Assembly: GCF_003478445.1 (NCBI RefSeq) | Contig: NZ_QUET01000036.1 | Coordinates: 1 to 27,233 of the forward strand | Source: Roseburia sp. AM59-24XD | GTDB taxonomy: Bacteria; Bacillota; Clostridia; Lachnospirales; Lachnospiraceae | Length of the DNA: 27,233 bases | Direction of reading: 5' to 3' | Shown here: positions 8,649 to 17,320 of the stretch, piece by piece | Numbering within the stretch: position 1 is the first letter of the stretch | Layout: each line of letters starts with the position of its first letter | Notes under the pieces: generated by a model | The model's input: only the letters and a program-made list of their open reading frames with translations | Databases searched by the model: none | Told to the model about the DNA's origin: nothing | Made by a program: the position numbers and the translations under genes

Positions 8649-10325
8649 TTATTTTCCACCTCCCGGTCCGCCGCCGAAGCCGCCTTTGTTTCCACTGCCA
8701 CCCATTCCGCCGCTGTCCGGCATACCGCCGCCCATGCCGTTCATACTTCCAAAACCGCTCTGGCTGTCGCTTGATGAGCTTTTGTCGGAAACCTTATCGG
8801 TAGGCATCACAACCTCCAGACCTTCCTCGAGATCATCCCCGGAAATTTCCACATAATAATCCGTTTCCATCCCCTTGGTCACCGCGATCTGACGGGTCTT
8901 GGCCGTTCCCTTTGTACTGTCATCCGATGCATTTGTTTCATCCTGTCCCGGAGGATTTCCCATTTTGCCATGTTGGCCGGAATCACCACTTTGTCCGGAA
9001 TTATCGGAGCTATCCTGGCTGTTATCACCACTTTGCGTTGTATATCCTGTACTGCTTCCGCTGCCGTCTACCACTGTGATATAGTATGTACCGTCTGCAT
9101 TTTCGGAAACGGCATCATACGGCACGGCAAAAACGTCCTTTGCCTCATCCCGCACGATACTGCATTTGGCTGTCATCCCCATCTTGATCCGGCTGTCGGT
9201 TGTCTTTATGCGGATCCGTACCTCATATCCATCGCTCGATGAGTTTCCGGCATCTGCACCATTGCCACTGCTCGCAGAGGTTGTTGTGGATGTGCTTCCT
9301 GTCGACGGTGCCACGAAGGTCACTACTCCCTCCAGTTCATCCTCATCGGTTGCCTCTGTCAGGATCACCACACGCTGTCCCTTCTTGACATTGCTGATAT
9401 CATATTCATCCACACTTGTTGTGATCGTGTAACCGCTCGTATCGTCAAGCTGCACGATCGTGCCGCCGGTGTACGTATCTCCCGCAGACACGTTCAGGCT
9501 TGTCACAACACCATCCATCGGTGCAGTTACCGCACATTTCGCAACCGCCTCCTGCGCAGATGTCACCTGCTTCTGCGCTTCCTTCACGTTCTTCTTCCGG
9601 TTTGTCTGTGCATTTTTCAAGGCGGTCTGTGCCTGCGTTACAGAGGATTTATTCTGACGTGCGGTGTCATTTTTATTATCTCTCGCTGTCTCAACCGCTG
9701 TCTTTGCCTGCTCGTACACTTCCTGTGCCTTCGTCAGAGCCTCCTGCGCCTTCGTCACATCCTGGCTGTTCTTCGCCCCGGCTTTCTTTTTGACCTGCTT
9801 CAGTTTTGTTTTCGCAGTTTCAACCGCTTTCTTTGCCGTATCCCGCGCCTTCACTGCCTTCTGCAGATTCTTTGCCGCCTTTGCGTTATTATAGTTCCGG
9901 TCACTGACCGCCGTATCGTACTGCTCCTGTGCGGATTCCACCTCAGAAGCTGCACTTGACTGCACATCCTGCAGGGAATCCTGTGCCTCGGAAAGGCTTT
10001 CACTCAGGCTGTCCGAATCGAAGGAAACAAGCTTATCACCCTTTTTAACCTCGTCACCGACCTTCACATATATCTTCTGTACTGTGACGTCATTCACCTG
10101 CGCCGTAACGGAGCGCGTCTTTTTACTCTCGATGGTTCCGGAAGCACTGATCGAATCCGTCAGATCCATTTTCGTCAAAGTTGTTGTGCTTTGTTTCACG
10201 GCTCCTGCGGGCGAAGCTTTTTTTGCGCGAATCATCCGGACGCCGATCACCACTCCCACAACAACGACTGCTGCCGCCACGCCGCCAACAATACGCTTAA
10301 ACTTTTTTCCTCGTTTCTTTTTCAT
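8649..10325 (-). CDS. HlyD/RND-type efflux adaptor (membrane fusion protein)
   Basis: A 558-aa protein linking the exporter to the exterior. A membrane anchor spans about 11-31. A first half-lipoyl segment lies near 70-105 (VGDEVKKGDKLVSFD), a long Ala/Lys/Gln-rich coiled coil at about 108-265, and the second lipoyl half follows (APMDGVVTSLNVSAGD). Beta-barrel segments carry two low-complexity insertions: Ser/Thr/Gly at 341-364 and Ser/Gly/Asp/Gln at 421-475. The protein ends in a Gly/Met/Ser-rich tail (514-558) finishing in GGGPGGGK. Family members usually lack such a tail, so it may be an extracellular extension or spacer. It is the first gene of the operon, divergent from murG; GGTGAG lies five bases before the ATG. 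Confidence 0.9.
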   Translation of the reverse strand: MKKKRGKKFKRIVGGVAAAVVVVGVVIGVRMIRAKKASPAGAVKQSTTTLTKMDLTDSISASGTIESKKTRSVTAQVNDVTVQKIYVKVGDEVKKGDKLVSFDSDSLSESLSEAQDSLQDVQSSAASEVESAQEQYDTAVSDRNYNNAKAAKNLQKAVKARDTAKKAVETAKTKLKQVKKKAGAKNSQDVTKAQEALTKAQEVYEQAKTAVETARDNKNDTARQNKSSVTQAQTALKNAQTNRKKNVKEAQKQVTSAQEAVAKCAVTAPMDGVVTSLNVSAGDTYTGGTIVQLDDTSGYTITTSVDEYDISNVKKGQRVVILTEATDEDELEGVVTFVAPSTGSTSTTTSASSGNGADAGNSSSDGYEVRIRIKTTDSRIKMGMTAKCSIVRDEAKDVFAVPYDAVSENADGTYYITVVDGSGSSTGYTTQSGDNSQDSSDNSGQSGDSGQHGKMGNPPGQDETNASDDSTKGTAKTRQIAVTKGMETDYYVEISGDDLEEGLEVVMPTDKVSDKSSSSDSQSGFGSMNGMGGGMPDSGGMGGSGNKGGFGGGPGGGK

Positions 10326-10435
10326 AAATACTCACCATGCCTTTCTGTGCAGATCCTAAAACATGTTACCAGCATACAGAAACTTCATGTAGAAAACGTG
10401 TAAAAAGCGTGTTTTATGTGTGAACGAAGTTAGAG

Positions 10436-10464
10436 TTGATAAAATACAGGAATGCTAATATAAT
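10436..10464 (+). promoter_or_regulatory. Sigma-A promoter of murG
   Basis: TTGATA at 10436-10441, a 17-bp spacer, and TATAAT at 10459-10464. The start should fall near 10471, giving a leader of about 50 nt. Three GTGT repeats spaced 9-11 bp lie just upstream (about 10399-10422), in the region shared with the divergent exporter operon. Confidence 0.75.
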
Positions 10465-10523
10465 GATAGAAGGTTTATTATGTCTAATTTTCATATTCTT
10501 TAGAAGAAAGGATTGGTTATAAA

Positions 10524-11600
10524 ATGAAGAAAATAGTTCTCACCGGCGGAGGCACTGCCGGTCATGTCACACCGAATATTGCTTTGATCCCGGAGCTTAA
10601 GAAACAGGGCTACGAGGTTCATTATATCGGTTCCTATGAAGGCATTGAAAGCCGTCTGATCCCGGAGCTTGGCATTCCTTACTACGGCATTTCCAGTGGT
10701 AAGCTGCGCCGTTATATCGATCCTAAGAATTTAAGTGATCCATTTAAGGTGATCCGCGGTTACGGTCAGGCGCGCCATCTGTTAAAGGTGATCCGTCCGG
10801 ATGTCGTATTTTCCAAAGGTGGTTTTGTTTCCGTTCCGGTTGTTGTCGCTGCGAAGACGCGCCACATTCCATGCGTGATCCATGAGTCTGACATGACACC
10901 GGGTCTTGCCAATAAGATCTGTATTCCATGTGCGGACAGAGTCTGCACCAACTTTCCGGAGACATTAAAGCATCTTCCGGAGCACAAGGGCGTTCTCACC
11001 GGCTCACCGATCCGTCAGGAGCTGTTCCGGGGCAGCCGCGAGAAGGGACTTAGCTTCTGCGGCTTTACCGATGACAAGCCTGTTATTCTGATCATTGGCG
11101 GAAGTCTCGGTGCTGTCCGCGTCAACGAGGCAGTCCGTGCAATCCTCCCACAGCTTCTGGAACGTTTCCAGATCATTCATCTGTGCGGCAAGGGCAAGAT
11201 GGACGAATCCTTAAACGGAACTAAGGGCTATGTACAGTTTGAGTACATAAAGGAGGAGCTTCGTGACCTGATGGCTGCTGCCGATATTATGATCTCCCGC
11301 GCCGGTGCCAATGCAATCTGCGAGATTCTTGCCCTGCGCAAGCCAAATATCCTGATCCCATTATCCGCTCAGGCAAGCCGCGGTGACCAGATCTTAAATG
11401 CTGCCTCCTTTGAGAAGCAGGGCTACAGCATTGTCATTCAGGAGGAAGAGCTGACGAACGAAAAGCTTCTTAATGCAGTCAATACAGCATTTGATGAGAA
11501 GGAGCGTTTCATCAAGGCAATGCAGCGCAGCCAGCTCAACAATTCCATCGAAAAGATTGTTGAATTAATCAATGTATCTGCGGGAAAGGGTAAGAAATAA
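10524..11600 (+). CDS. murG: UDP-GlcNAc:lipid I N-acetylglucosaminyltransferase
   Basis: A 358-aa GT-B glycosyltransferase that adds GlcNAc to lipid I on the inner face of the membrane to make lipid II for peptidoglycan. The N-terminal glycine loop GGGTAGH (residues 8-14) binds the acceptor pyrophosphate. A second glycine-rich segment, IIGGSLGAVRVN, and the C-terminal donor site (SRAGANAICEILALRKPNILIPL) are intact. Length is normal. Here murG stands apart from the division/wall cluster, with its own sigma-A promoter and a following DUF4250 gene whose start overlaps its stop (TAATG). The start ATG has AGAAAGGA about eleven bases upstream. Confidence 0.96.
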   Translation: MKKIVLTGGGTAGHVTPNIALIPELKKQGYEVHYIGSYEGIESRLIPELGIPYYGISSGKLRRYIDPKNLSDPFKVIRGYGQARHLLKVIRPDVVFSKGGFVSVPVVVAAKTRHIPCVIHESDMTPGLANKICIPCADRVCTNFPETLKHLPEHKGVLTGSPIRQELFRGSREKGLSFCGFTDDKPVILIIGGSLGAVRVNEAVRAILPQLLERFQIIHLCGKGKMDESLNGTKGYVQFEYIKEELRDLMAAADIMISRAGANAICEILALRKPNILIPLSAQASRGDQILNAASFEKQGYSIVIQEEELTNEKLLNAVNTAFDEKERFIKAMQRSQLNNSIEKIVELINVSAGKGKK

Positions 11601-11776
11601 TGAATATTCCAAATGATCCAATCATGTTAGTGAGTTATCTGAACACACAGCTTCGCGACTTCTATCCGAATCTGGAGGATTTATGCAAGTCTCTGGATCT
11701 GGATCAGGAAGCGATCTGTGCAAAATTAAAGGCGATAGATTACAGCTATGATGCCGCCGCGAATAAATTTGTGTAA
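11600..11776 (+). CDS. DUF4250 family protein
   Basis: A 58-residue protein beginning MNIPNDPIML and ending in a YDAAANKFV segment, the pattern of the short DUF4250 family, which is common in Clostridia. It is probably a compact helical protein; no enzymatic motif or membrane segment is visible. Its ATG overlaps the murG stop by one base, so expression is likely coupled to murG. A bidirectional terminator follows about 60 bases later. The family's function is unknown to me. Confidence 0.88.
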   Translation: MNIPNDPIMLVSYLNTQLRDFYPNLEDLCKSLDLDQEAICAKLKAIDYSYDAAANKFV

Positions 11777-11836
11777 TTATCTGTATCCCATTTTTCGTAC
11801 AGATATTTTCATGAAATATTTTAATATGTAATTGCA

Positions 11837-11885
11837 ATAAAAACGGAAGTATCGAACCGGCTAACCGGCTGATACTTCGTTTTAT
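11837..11885. terminator. Bidirectional terminator between the murG operon and the acetyltransferase
   Basis: GAAGTATC (11846-11853) pairs with GATACTTC (11871-11878), with an inner CCGG/CCGG stem. An A-run lies on the left and TTTT on the right, so it can act for both convergent transcripts. Confidence 0.8.
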
Positions 11886-11911
11886 GATCTCATAAATTCG
11901 CAGGTGTCATC

Positions 11912-12355
11912 TTATGACGTGATGATGCTTCCGTCTGCGATTCTGGACACCCACATGGACATTCCCGGACCATGATTGCCAAACGGGCGTGTGTGGAATC
12001 CAAAGCGCTCATAAAAGCTTTCCCTCTCGTATGCCGCCATCAGGCTGACCATAACCGTCTCATCATCCATAACATCCCTCTTGATGTACTCCAGAAGCTT
12101 ATCAATAAGCTGCGTGCCGATATGCTCTCCCTGGCACTCCGGGCGGACGATCACATCGGTAATGAAATAGGTGTAGCCTCCGTCACTGACGATTCTCGCC
12201 ATGCCAACCGGCTTCCCGTCCTTTCTTGCAATCAGTTTATAGAAAGAATTGGTCAATGCCTTCTGTGCTCTCTTGTCTTTTACGGTGATCCAATTGACGG
12301 AGCGTCGAAGATCATTGTACTCCTCCACCGTAATCTCATCTGAATATGTAAGCAT
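11912..12355 (-). CDS. GNAT-family N-acetyltransferase
   Basis: A 147-aa single-domain acetyltransferase. The acetyl-CoA loop is in VIVRPECQGEHIGTQLIDKLL (about residues 68-88), a beta-bulge form of the Q-x-x-G-x-G/A motif. The C-terminal YERFGF segment before a hydrophobic strand is typical of small GNAT proteins. The N-terminus (ITVEEYNDLRRSVNW) resembles the YjcF/PhnO-like branch found widely in Firmicutes. The substrate cannot be told. The start ATG has AAAGGGA six bases upstream. It lies 102 bases downstream of the chemoreceptor on the same strand; a 6-bp hairpin at 12392-12409 in that gap has no U-tract. Confidence 0.9.
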   Translation of the reverse strand: MLTYSDEITVEEYNDLRRSVNWITVKDKRAQKALTNSFYKLIARKDGKPVGMARIVSDGGYTYFITDVIVRPECQGEHIGTQLIDKLLEYIKRDVMDDETVMVSLMAAYERESFYERFGFHTRPFGNHGPGMSMWVSRIADGSIITS

Positions 12356-12457
12356 TTCTCGTCCCTTTCTTTCCTGTTATCGTTTATGACCGGCACACGG
12401 ATCTGTGCCTCTGAATTCTACCTCTTTGTTCACCTCGCACATGCGTCCGTTGAAGAA

Positions 12458-14230
12458 TTACGCCTCGATCGCCTCATGAATGCTGTCTTTGATACGATCC
12501 CTCTCCATATGGAAGAAGGAAATATTCTCTTCCAGAGACTTCGCCATATCCTGCAGCTGCTGTGCAGACTCTGCCAGAATATTGATCGTTGCATTCATCT
12601 CCTGCATAGAAGCTGTGGTCTCCTCTGTGGATGCTGCATTCTCTTCAGAGATTGCAGACAGATTGGAGATCACGTCTGCCACGTTTGCACGGGCGGTATT
12701 GCAGTGTTCTGTCTGCTGACGGATCATACCTGCTGCCTGAGCGGCACCTCCGATACCATCGCCAACCTCCATAAACTGGCGTCTTGTTGCCTGCAGCTTC
12801 TCCTGCTGCTCGTTCATAATCTCCTGAACCTCTTCCATGATATGGACAGAATTCTCTGAATCCTTCAAAAGCTCTCCGATAATATCCGCAATGCTTCCGG
12901 CAGATTCGTTACTCTGCTCAGCAAGCTTCTGAATCTGTCCGGCTACTACCGCAAATCCACGTCCCTGCTCACCGGCACGCGCTGCCTCGATCGATGCGTT
13001 GAGGGAAAGAAGGTTTGTCTCCTCCGCAATCGAGGTGATCAGATCAACTGCCGCACGGATCTTCATGGCAGATTCATTGGTTGCATTGACCTGACGGGCA
13101 ATATGCTTAACAGCTTCCATGCTCTTATCGTTGGATGCCGTCAGATCCTCAATAATATCAATCGAACGGTCACTGGAGTTCTTGATCTCCTGTGTTCCCT
13201 TATCTAACTCTGCAACATTATCTACAATGTGGCTGATCAGCTGTCCCATCGTCTCAACCTCACTGGATGCACGCTCAATCTCGTCCGCCTGAGAAACAGC
13301 TCCCTGTGAAATATCCTCGATGGCTTTGCTGATATCCTCAGCGGTAGAGTTTGTCTGCGATGCCATGTTACTCAGATCCGTTCCCGACTTAAGAAGCATC
13401 TCTGAAGAAGTCCGGATATGATTGACAACCTCAAGAAGCTGGTTCAGCAAAACTGCAACTCCCTTTGCCATATCACCAAGCTCGTCGTTTCTGCGCATCG
13501 CCTTTGACTCAATTGCCACGGTCAGATCTCCGTTAGACAATCCCTCAACAGCCTTTTCTGCTGCCTGTAAGCCTATCTTGATCCCCCTTGTCAAGAAGAA
13601 AATAATGACCATGGCGATCAGTATCAAGACAACTTCAACAACCACAATCGCCGTAGTACGCTTTGTGATCAGAGCCTGTACAGCGGCTACCGGCTTTCCG
13701 GCAAACACCATACCAACGATCTTGTCGGAAGATTCCCTGAGCGGTGAATAGCATACACAATATTTCTTCCCGTCAATCGTGATATTTTCCTTCTCAACCG
13801 TCTCACCTGCAAGCACCGCCTTGGCAATATCCGCATCCGCCTGTGTTCCCACGATACGTTTGCCGGAATCATCCTTCAGTGTGGTCGCCATACGGGTGTC
13901 CCCATAAAATACAGTCACATCCATACCGCTTCCCTCTACAAAGGAATCAATAAAGTCCGTCTCATCCGTAATGTTAAAGCTTCCCTTCATCAGCTTGTTG
14001 CCGCTGACGGAATATGTATCGCTGTTGACAGCATTATACACCTGCTCCAGCGAATGCGCCTCTGCCTTCAGGGCATACAACATTTCCTGACGCATTCCCT
14101 CTGACATATTTCTTGTTGCCACAACTCCTACGATAACTGCCATCAATATCATAGGAAGCAGAGCTACCAGCATGATCTTCAAACGAAGTCTGCTGCTGCT
14201 TTTCCTGCTTTTTCCTTTCTTTCCAGCCAT
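12458..14230 (-). CDS. Methyl-accepting chemotaxis protein
   Basis: A 590-aa transmembrane chemoreceptor. A basic N-terminus leads to membrane helix 1 (about 17-39), a periplasmic-type single Cache-like sensor (about 40-190, with [12 protein letters not shown] and KYCVCYSPL), helix 2 (about 194-215), a HAMP domain (215-268) and a long signalling coiled coil. The hairpin tip, residues 401-430, has [22 protein letters not shown] and GRGFAVVA, which binds CheA/CheW. No CheR-tethering pentapeptide is present at the C-terminus. The ligand is unknown. The start is the ATG at 14230 with AAGGAGG six bases upstream; an upstream in-frame ATG lacks a site. It implies a motile organism. Confidence 0.95.
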   Translation of the reverse strand: MAGKKGKSRKSSSRLRLKIMLVALLPMILMAVIVGVVATRNMSEGMRQEMLYALKAEAHSLEQVYNAVNSDTYSVSGNKLMKGSFNITDETDFIDSFVEGSGMDVTVFYGDTRMATTLKDDSGKRIVGTQADADIAKAVLAGETVEKENITIDGKKYCVCYSPLRESSDKIVGMVFAGKPVAAVQALITKRTTAIVVVEVVLILIAMVIIFFLTRGIKIGLQAAEKAVEGLSNGDLTVAIESKAMRRNDELGDMAKGVAVLLNQLLEVVNHIRTSSEMLLKSGTDLSNMASQTNSTAEDISKAIEDISQGAVSQADEIERASSEVETMGQLISHIVDNVAELDKGTQEIKNSSDRSIDIIEDLTASNDKSMEAVKHIARQVNATNESAMKIRAAVDLITSIAEETNLLSLNASIEAARAGEQGRGFAVVAGQIQKLAEQSNESAGSIADIIGELLKDSENSVHIMEEVQEIMNEQQEKLQATRRQFMEVGDGIGGAAQAAGMIRQQTEHCNTARANVADVISNLSAISEENAASTEETTASMQEMNATINILAESAQQLQDMAKSLEENISFFHMERDRIKDSIHEAIEA

Positions 14231-14278
14231 AATAAACCTCCTTGTTTCCTTAAAAATTTCGTACAAAAATATACTTTA

Positions 14279-14308
14279 ATTATAAAGCAGATAGCTATAT
14301 CTGTCCAA
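14279..14308 (-). promoter_or_regulatory. Chemoreceptor promoter with palindromic operator in the spacer
   Basis: TTGGAC at 14308-14303, an 18-bp spacer, and TATAAT at 14284-14279. The spacer holds CAGATA-GCTA-TATCTG (14288-14303), a 6-bp inverted repeat with a 4-bp centre where a repressor could block RNA polymerase. No sigma-28 motility promoter was found here. Confidence 0.55.
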
Positions 14309-14327
14309 TCTTTTTACCGATTTTTTT

Positions 14328-14355
14328 GAATATCCTGAAGTTTTCTTTCATATAT
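14328..14355 (+). promoter_or_regulatory. Sigma-E-like sporulation promoter of the sipL-like gene
   Basis: GAATATC at 14328-14334, a 14-bp spacer, and CATATAT at 14349-14355. This resembles the mother-cell sigma-E pattern (ATA-type -35, CATA-type -10), which fits the coat-assembly role of the downstream gene. Confidence 0.55.
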
Positions 14356-14398
14356 TGAATCATACGGGACAACAAATCAGATATATGGAGGAATTCCC

Positions 14399-15999
14399 AT
14401 GAAACTTTCATCAGAAACAATGATCACCAATCAAATCAAATGTCATGGAAGTATCCAGACCACACTGGAGGATGACGTCAACGTACCCGACACCAAGCCG
14501 GACATTGATCTTATCATAAAACAGAACGGTTGTCTGGATCTCACAGAAATAAAATGCGAACAAAACAAATGTGTTCTAAGGGGCAGTCTGCAATTTGAGC
14601 TGCTTTATGCCAGCCGCGATGACATCCGCCCGGTACATAATATGAAAGGACAGATTCCCTTCGAGGAAACCGTCAATCTCGATGGTCTTACGGAAACAGA
14701 CGATGTATTTTGCAGCTATGATCTCGAGGATTGCCAGATCCAGCTGATCCATTCCCGCAAGATCAGCGTCCGCGCAATTGCCGGTTTCCACTGCCGGTGT
14801 GAGGAGGAAGCAAGCGATCCTGCAGGCATCGATATCCTTTCCGACGAGGCAGTCCGGACCGGCATGGAGTCGCTTTCCCCAGACGGTCTGCACAAGCAGT
14901 TCGATACGATCGTCTACACAAGATCGACACCGCGCACACGCGATGTATTCCGGATCAAGGATGAGATTAACCTCCCAAAGGGAAAGCCAAATATTGATAC
15001 CATTCTGTACTATGAAATGACGCCTCAAAATCTACAGACGAGACTTCTCGAGGACAGCGTGCGCATCACCGGCGATCTGCATGTTTTCGTTCTTTATGTG
15101 CCGGTCGATGAAGAGCGCCGCATGGAATATCTGGAAACAGAATGCTCCATCGACAGCTTGGTTTCCTGCTCCGGCTGCAATGAGCAGATGATCCCGGACA
15201 TCAGCTTCCAGCCGCAGTGCGGCACAATGGAGGCAAAACCGGATGAGGACGGAGAACAGCGTATTCTGGAGCTGGAGCTGCCCGTTAATATTACCATGAA
15301 ATTCTATGAAGATGTCGAGCTTTCCATTTTGTCCGATGCCTACTCCACCGCCTGCGAGCTGACACTTTCGCGTCAGCCGGTCCACTTTGAACGGCTGCTT
15401 CTAAAAACCCAGAATGTGATCCGGGTTTCCGAACAGATCAAGGCAGATGAAAATCAGGATAAGATCCTGCAGATCTGTACTGCTTCAGGCAGAGTTCAGA
15501 TCGATGAACAGGAAATCCAGGAGAACGGCATTGCTCTGGAGGGCGTTGTCGAGCTGGATATTCTTTATGTCACCGAAAACGATGACCGTCCTCTCGGCAG
15601 TCTCCGCGCCGCCATTCCATTCCAGCATTTTATGGAGATCAAGGGAATATCCCCGAAGGATCACTATCTGCTCCAGACCGATATCAACCAGATCAGTGTG
15701 ATCATGCTGGATGCTGCGGAAATTGAGCAAAAGCTGTTTTAAGTATCGGCGCCATCGTATTTACCCCGGCCGAATGTCAGGTAGTATGCGAGATCGCGGA
15801 AGCCCCTCAGGATCTGGAACGGCTTCAGAAAATGCCCGGCATTGTCGGCTTCATCGTCAGCGATAACGTCAGCCTCTGGGATATCGCCAAGGAATATCAG
15901 ACCTCCACGGAAAGCATCATGGCTCTGAACGGACTGACCTCCGAGGAGGTTCACCCCGGAGACCGGCTGCTCCTCGCCAAGCAGGTAGACGGACTGTAA
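14399..15999 (+). CDS. sipL: SipL-like spore coat assembly protein (DUF3794 repeats + LysM), one frameshift
   Basis: In Clostridioides difficile, SipL binds SpoIVA and fixes the coat around the forespore. Here three DUF3794/SPOCS-type repeats lie at about residues 10-115, 190-290 and 330-440. The frame stops at 15742, but restoring one base in the AAAA run at 15729-15732 continues it through VLSIGAIVFTPAECQ into a LysM domain (VSDNVSLWDIAKEYQ, then HPGDRLLLAKQ) ending at 15999. The full protein would be 533 aa, close to known SipL length. GGAGG lies seven bases before the ATG, and a sigma-E-like promoter precedes it. The single missing base next to a homopolymer looks like sequencing error. 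SipL identity rests on the domain order. Confidence 0.8.
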
Positions 16000-16026
16000 A
16001 AAGAGACACCTCAACCAGCGTTTTCC

Positions 16027-16057
16027 CCTCCGAAAATTGCTTCACAATTCTCGGAGG
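16027..16057. repeat. Stable hairpin downstream of the sipL-like gene
   Basis: CCTCCGA-A-AATTG (16027-16039) pairs with CAATT-C-TCGGAGG (16045-16057), 12 pairs and one mismatch, around a CTTCA loop. No U-tract follows on either strand, so it is probably an RNA-processing or stabilising structure rather than a terminator. Confidence 0.4.
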
Positions 16058-16102
16058 CGTCACACTACATTACGCGTATTTTCCTGTATTGAAAAGGCAA
16101 AA

Positions 16103-16150
16103 ACACCCGGAAGAGCGATTCTAAAGAATCTCTTCCGGGTGTTATTATTG
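16103..16150. terminator. Bidirectional terminator between sipL-like gene and ilvE
   Basis: ACACCCGGAAGAG (16103-16115) pairs with CTCTTCCGGGTGT (16130-16142), 13 perfect pairs, with an inner ATTC/GAAT stem. An A-run lies on the left and a T-rich stretch on the right, which suits the convergent gene pair. Confidence 0.85.
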
Positions 16151-16169
16151 TCTTTATTCGTGTGATGAA

Positions 16170-17195
16170 TTACTCGATAACCTTGATCCATCCCTCCGGA
16201 GCTTCCAGACGACCCATCTGAATACCGGTCAGTGTCTCATACAGCTTCTTGGTAACAGGTCCCATCTCCTCCATACCACTTGGGAAACAGATCTCCTTAC
16301 CATGATCATTGATCTTGCCAACCGGTGAAATAACAGCAGCGGTGCCGCAAAGACCACACTCTGCAAAGTCCTTAACCTCATCGAGGTATACTTCTCTCTC
16401 CTCAACCTCAAGACCAAGATACTCTTTGGCAACAACCATAAGAGAACGGCGGGTGATAGATGGAAGGATACTGTTAGACTTTGGTGTAACAACCTTGTTG
16501 TCCTTTGTGACGAACAGAATGTTAGCTCCACCTGTCTCCTCGATCTTAGTACGGGTAGCAGAATCCAGATATATATTCTCTGCAAAGCCCTGTTTATGAG
16601 CATCTACAATTGCATGAAGACTCATTGCGTAGTTAAGACCAGCCTTGATATGACCTGTTCCATGAGGAGCCGCACGATCAAAATCAGAAATACGAACTGT
16701 GATCGGCTTAGCGCCGCCCTTGAAGTAAGGTCCTACCGGCGTAGTAAATACACGGAACTGATATTCATCAGCCGGCTTTACACCGATAACAGCGTTTGTT
16801 CCAAACATATATGGACGTATGTAAAGAGTTGCACCTGAACCATAAGGTGGTACATAATCAATATTTGCCTTTACTGTCTGTACGATTGCATCAACAAAAC
16901 GATCCTTGGGGAATGCCGGCATTTCCAATCTCTGTGCTGACTGCTCAAGACGCTCTGCATTCAGATCCGGACGGAAGCACACCACATGACCATCCTCTGT
17001 TGTATATGCCTTCAGACCCTCAAATACAGTCTGTGCATACTGAAGAACTCCGGCACACTCACTGATCGTAATTGTGTCATCGCTGATCAATGCGCCATCA
17101 TCCCATGCGCCATCCTTGAAATTGGACACATATCTTTTGTCCGTTTTAACATAACCAAATCCCAGGTTATGCCAATCGATATCTTTCTTTGCCAT
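16170..17195 (-). CDS. ilvE: Branched-chain amino acid aminotransferase
   Basis: A 341-aa fold-type IV PLP enzyme that interconverts Val, Leu and Ile with their 2-oxo acids, using glutamate as amino donor. The catalytic lysine is K184 in HGTGHIKAGLNYA. Other family markers are VFEGLKAY near residue 60, LYIRPYMFG near 125, the phosphate-binding region in SATRTKIEETGGANILFV, and GLCGTAAVISPVG. Length fits the long (type II) class. The start is the ATG at 17195 with GGAGG seven bases upstream; an in-frame extension to 17255 would run across the leader hairpin and is rejected. It has its own sigma-A promoter and no T-box; a strong bidirectional terminator follows. Confidence 0.95.
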   Translation of the reverse strand: MAKKDIDWHNLGFGYVKTDKRYVSNFKDGAWDDGALISDDTITISECAGVLQYAQTVFEGLKAYTTEDGHVVCFRPDLNAERLEQSAQRLEMPAFPKDRFVDAIVQTVKANIDYVPPYGSGATLYIRPYMFGTNAVIGVKPADEYQFRVFTTPVGPYFKGGAKPITVRISDFDRAAPHGTGHIKAGLNYAMSLHAIVDAHKQGFAENIYLDSATRTKIEETGGANILFVTKDNKVVTPKSNSILPSITRRSLMVVAKEYLGLEVEEREVYLDEVKDFAECGLCGTAAVISPVGKINDHGKEICFPSGMEEMGPVTKKLYETLTGIQMGRLEAPEGWIKVIE

Positions 17196-17212
17196 AACTA
17201 TTCCTCCATTCT

Positions 17213-17235
17213 GTATACATTCCATGCATGTATAC
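17213..17235. promoter_or_regulatory. Inverted repeat in the ilvE leader
   Basis: GTATACAT (17213-17220) and ATGTATAC (17228-17235) form a perfect 8-bp inverted repeat with a 7-bp centre. It lies between the predicted transcription start and the ribosome site, so it could be an operator or an RNA hairpin. Confidence 0.45.
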
Positions 17236-17254
17236 GATTGATTCACTGAAACCA

Positions 17255-17283
17255 ATTTTAATACTTGATATGACGAGTGTCAA
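17255..17283 (-). promoter_or_regulatory. Sigma-A promoter of ilvE
   Basis: TTGACA at 17283-17278, a 17-bp spacer, and TAAAAT at 17260-17255. The predicted start near 17248 leaves a leader of about 50 nt. Confidence 0.75.
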
Positions 17284-17320
17284 GAGTATCTTTCAATTCG
17301 GCTTCCATCATTACGCCCCT

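Noticed and set aside
10380..10435. A distinct promoter for the efflux adaptor gene on the minus strand
   Set aside because: Several AT-rich matches exist, but none has a -35 and -10 at acceptable spacing, so no site is called.
15739..16014. Minus-strand frame of 91 codons after the sipL-like gene
   Set aside because: The plus strand here encodes a LysM domain continuing the sipL-like protein in the shifted frame, and the minus-strand frame has no family pattern.
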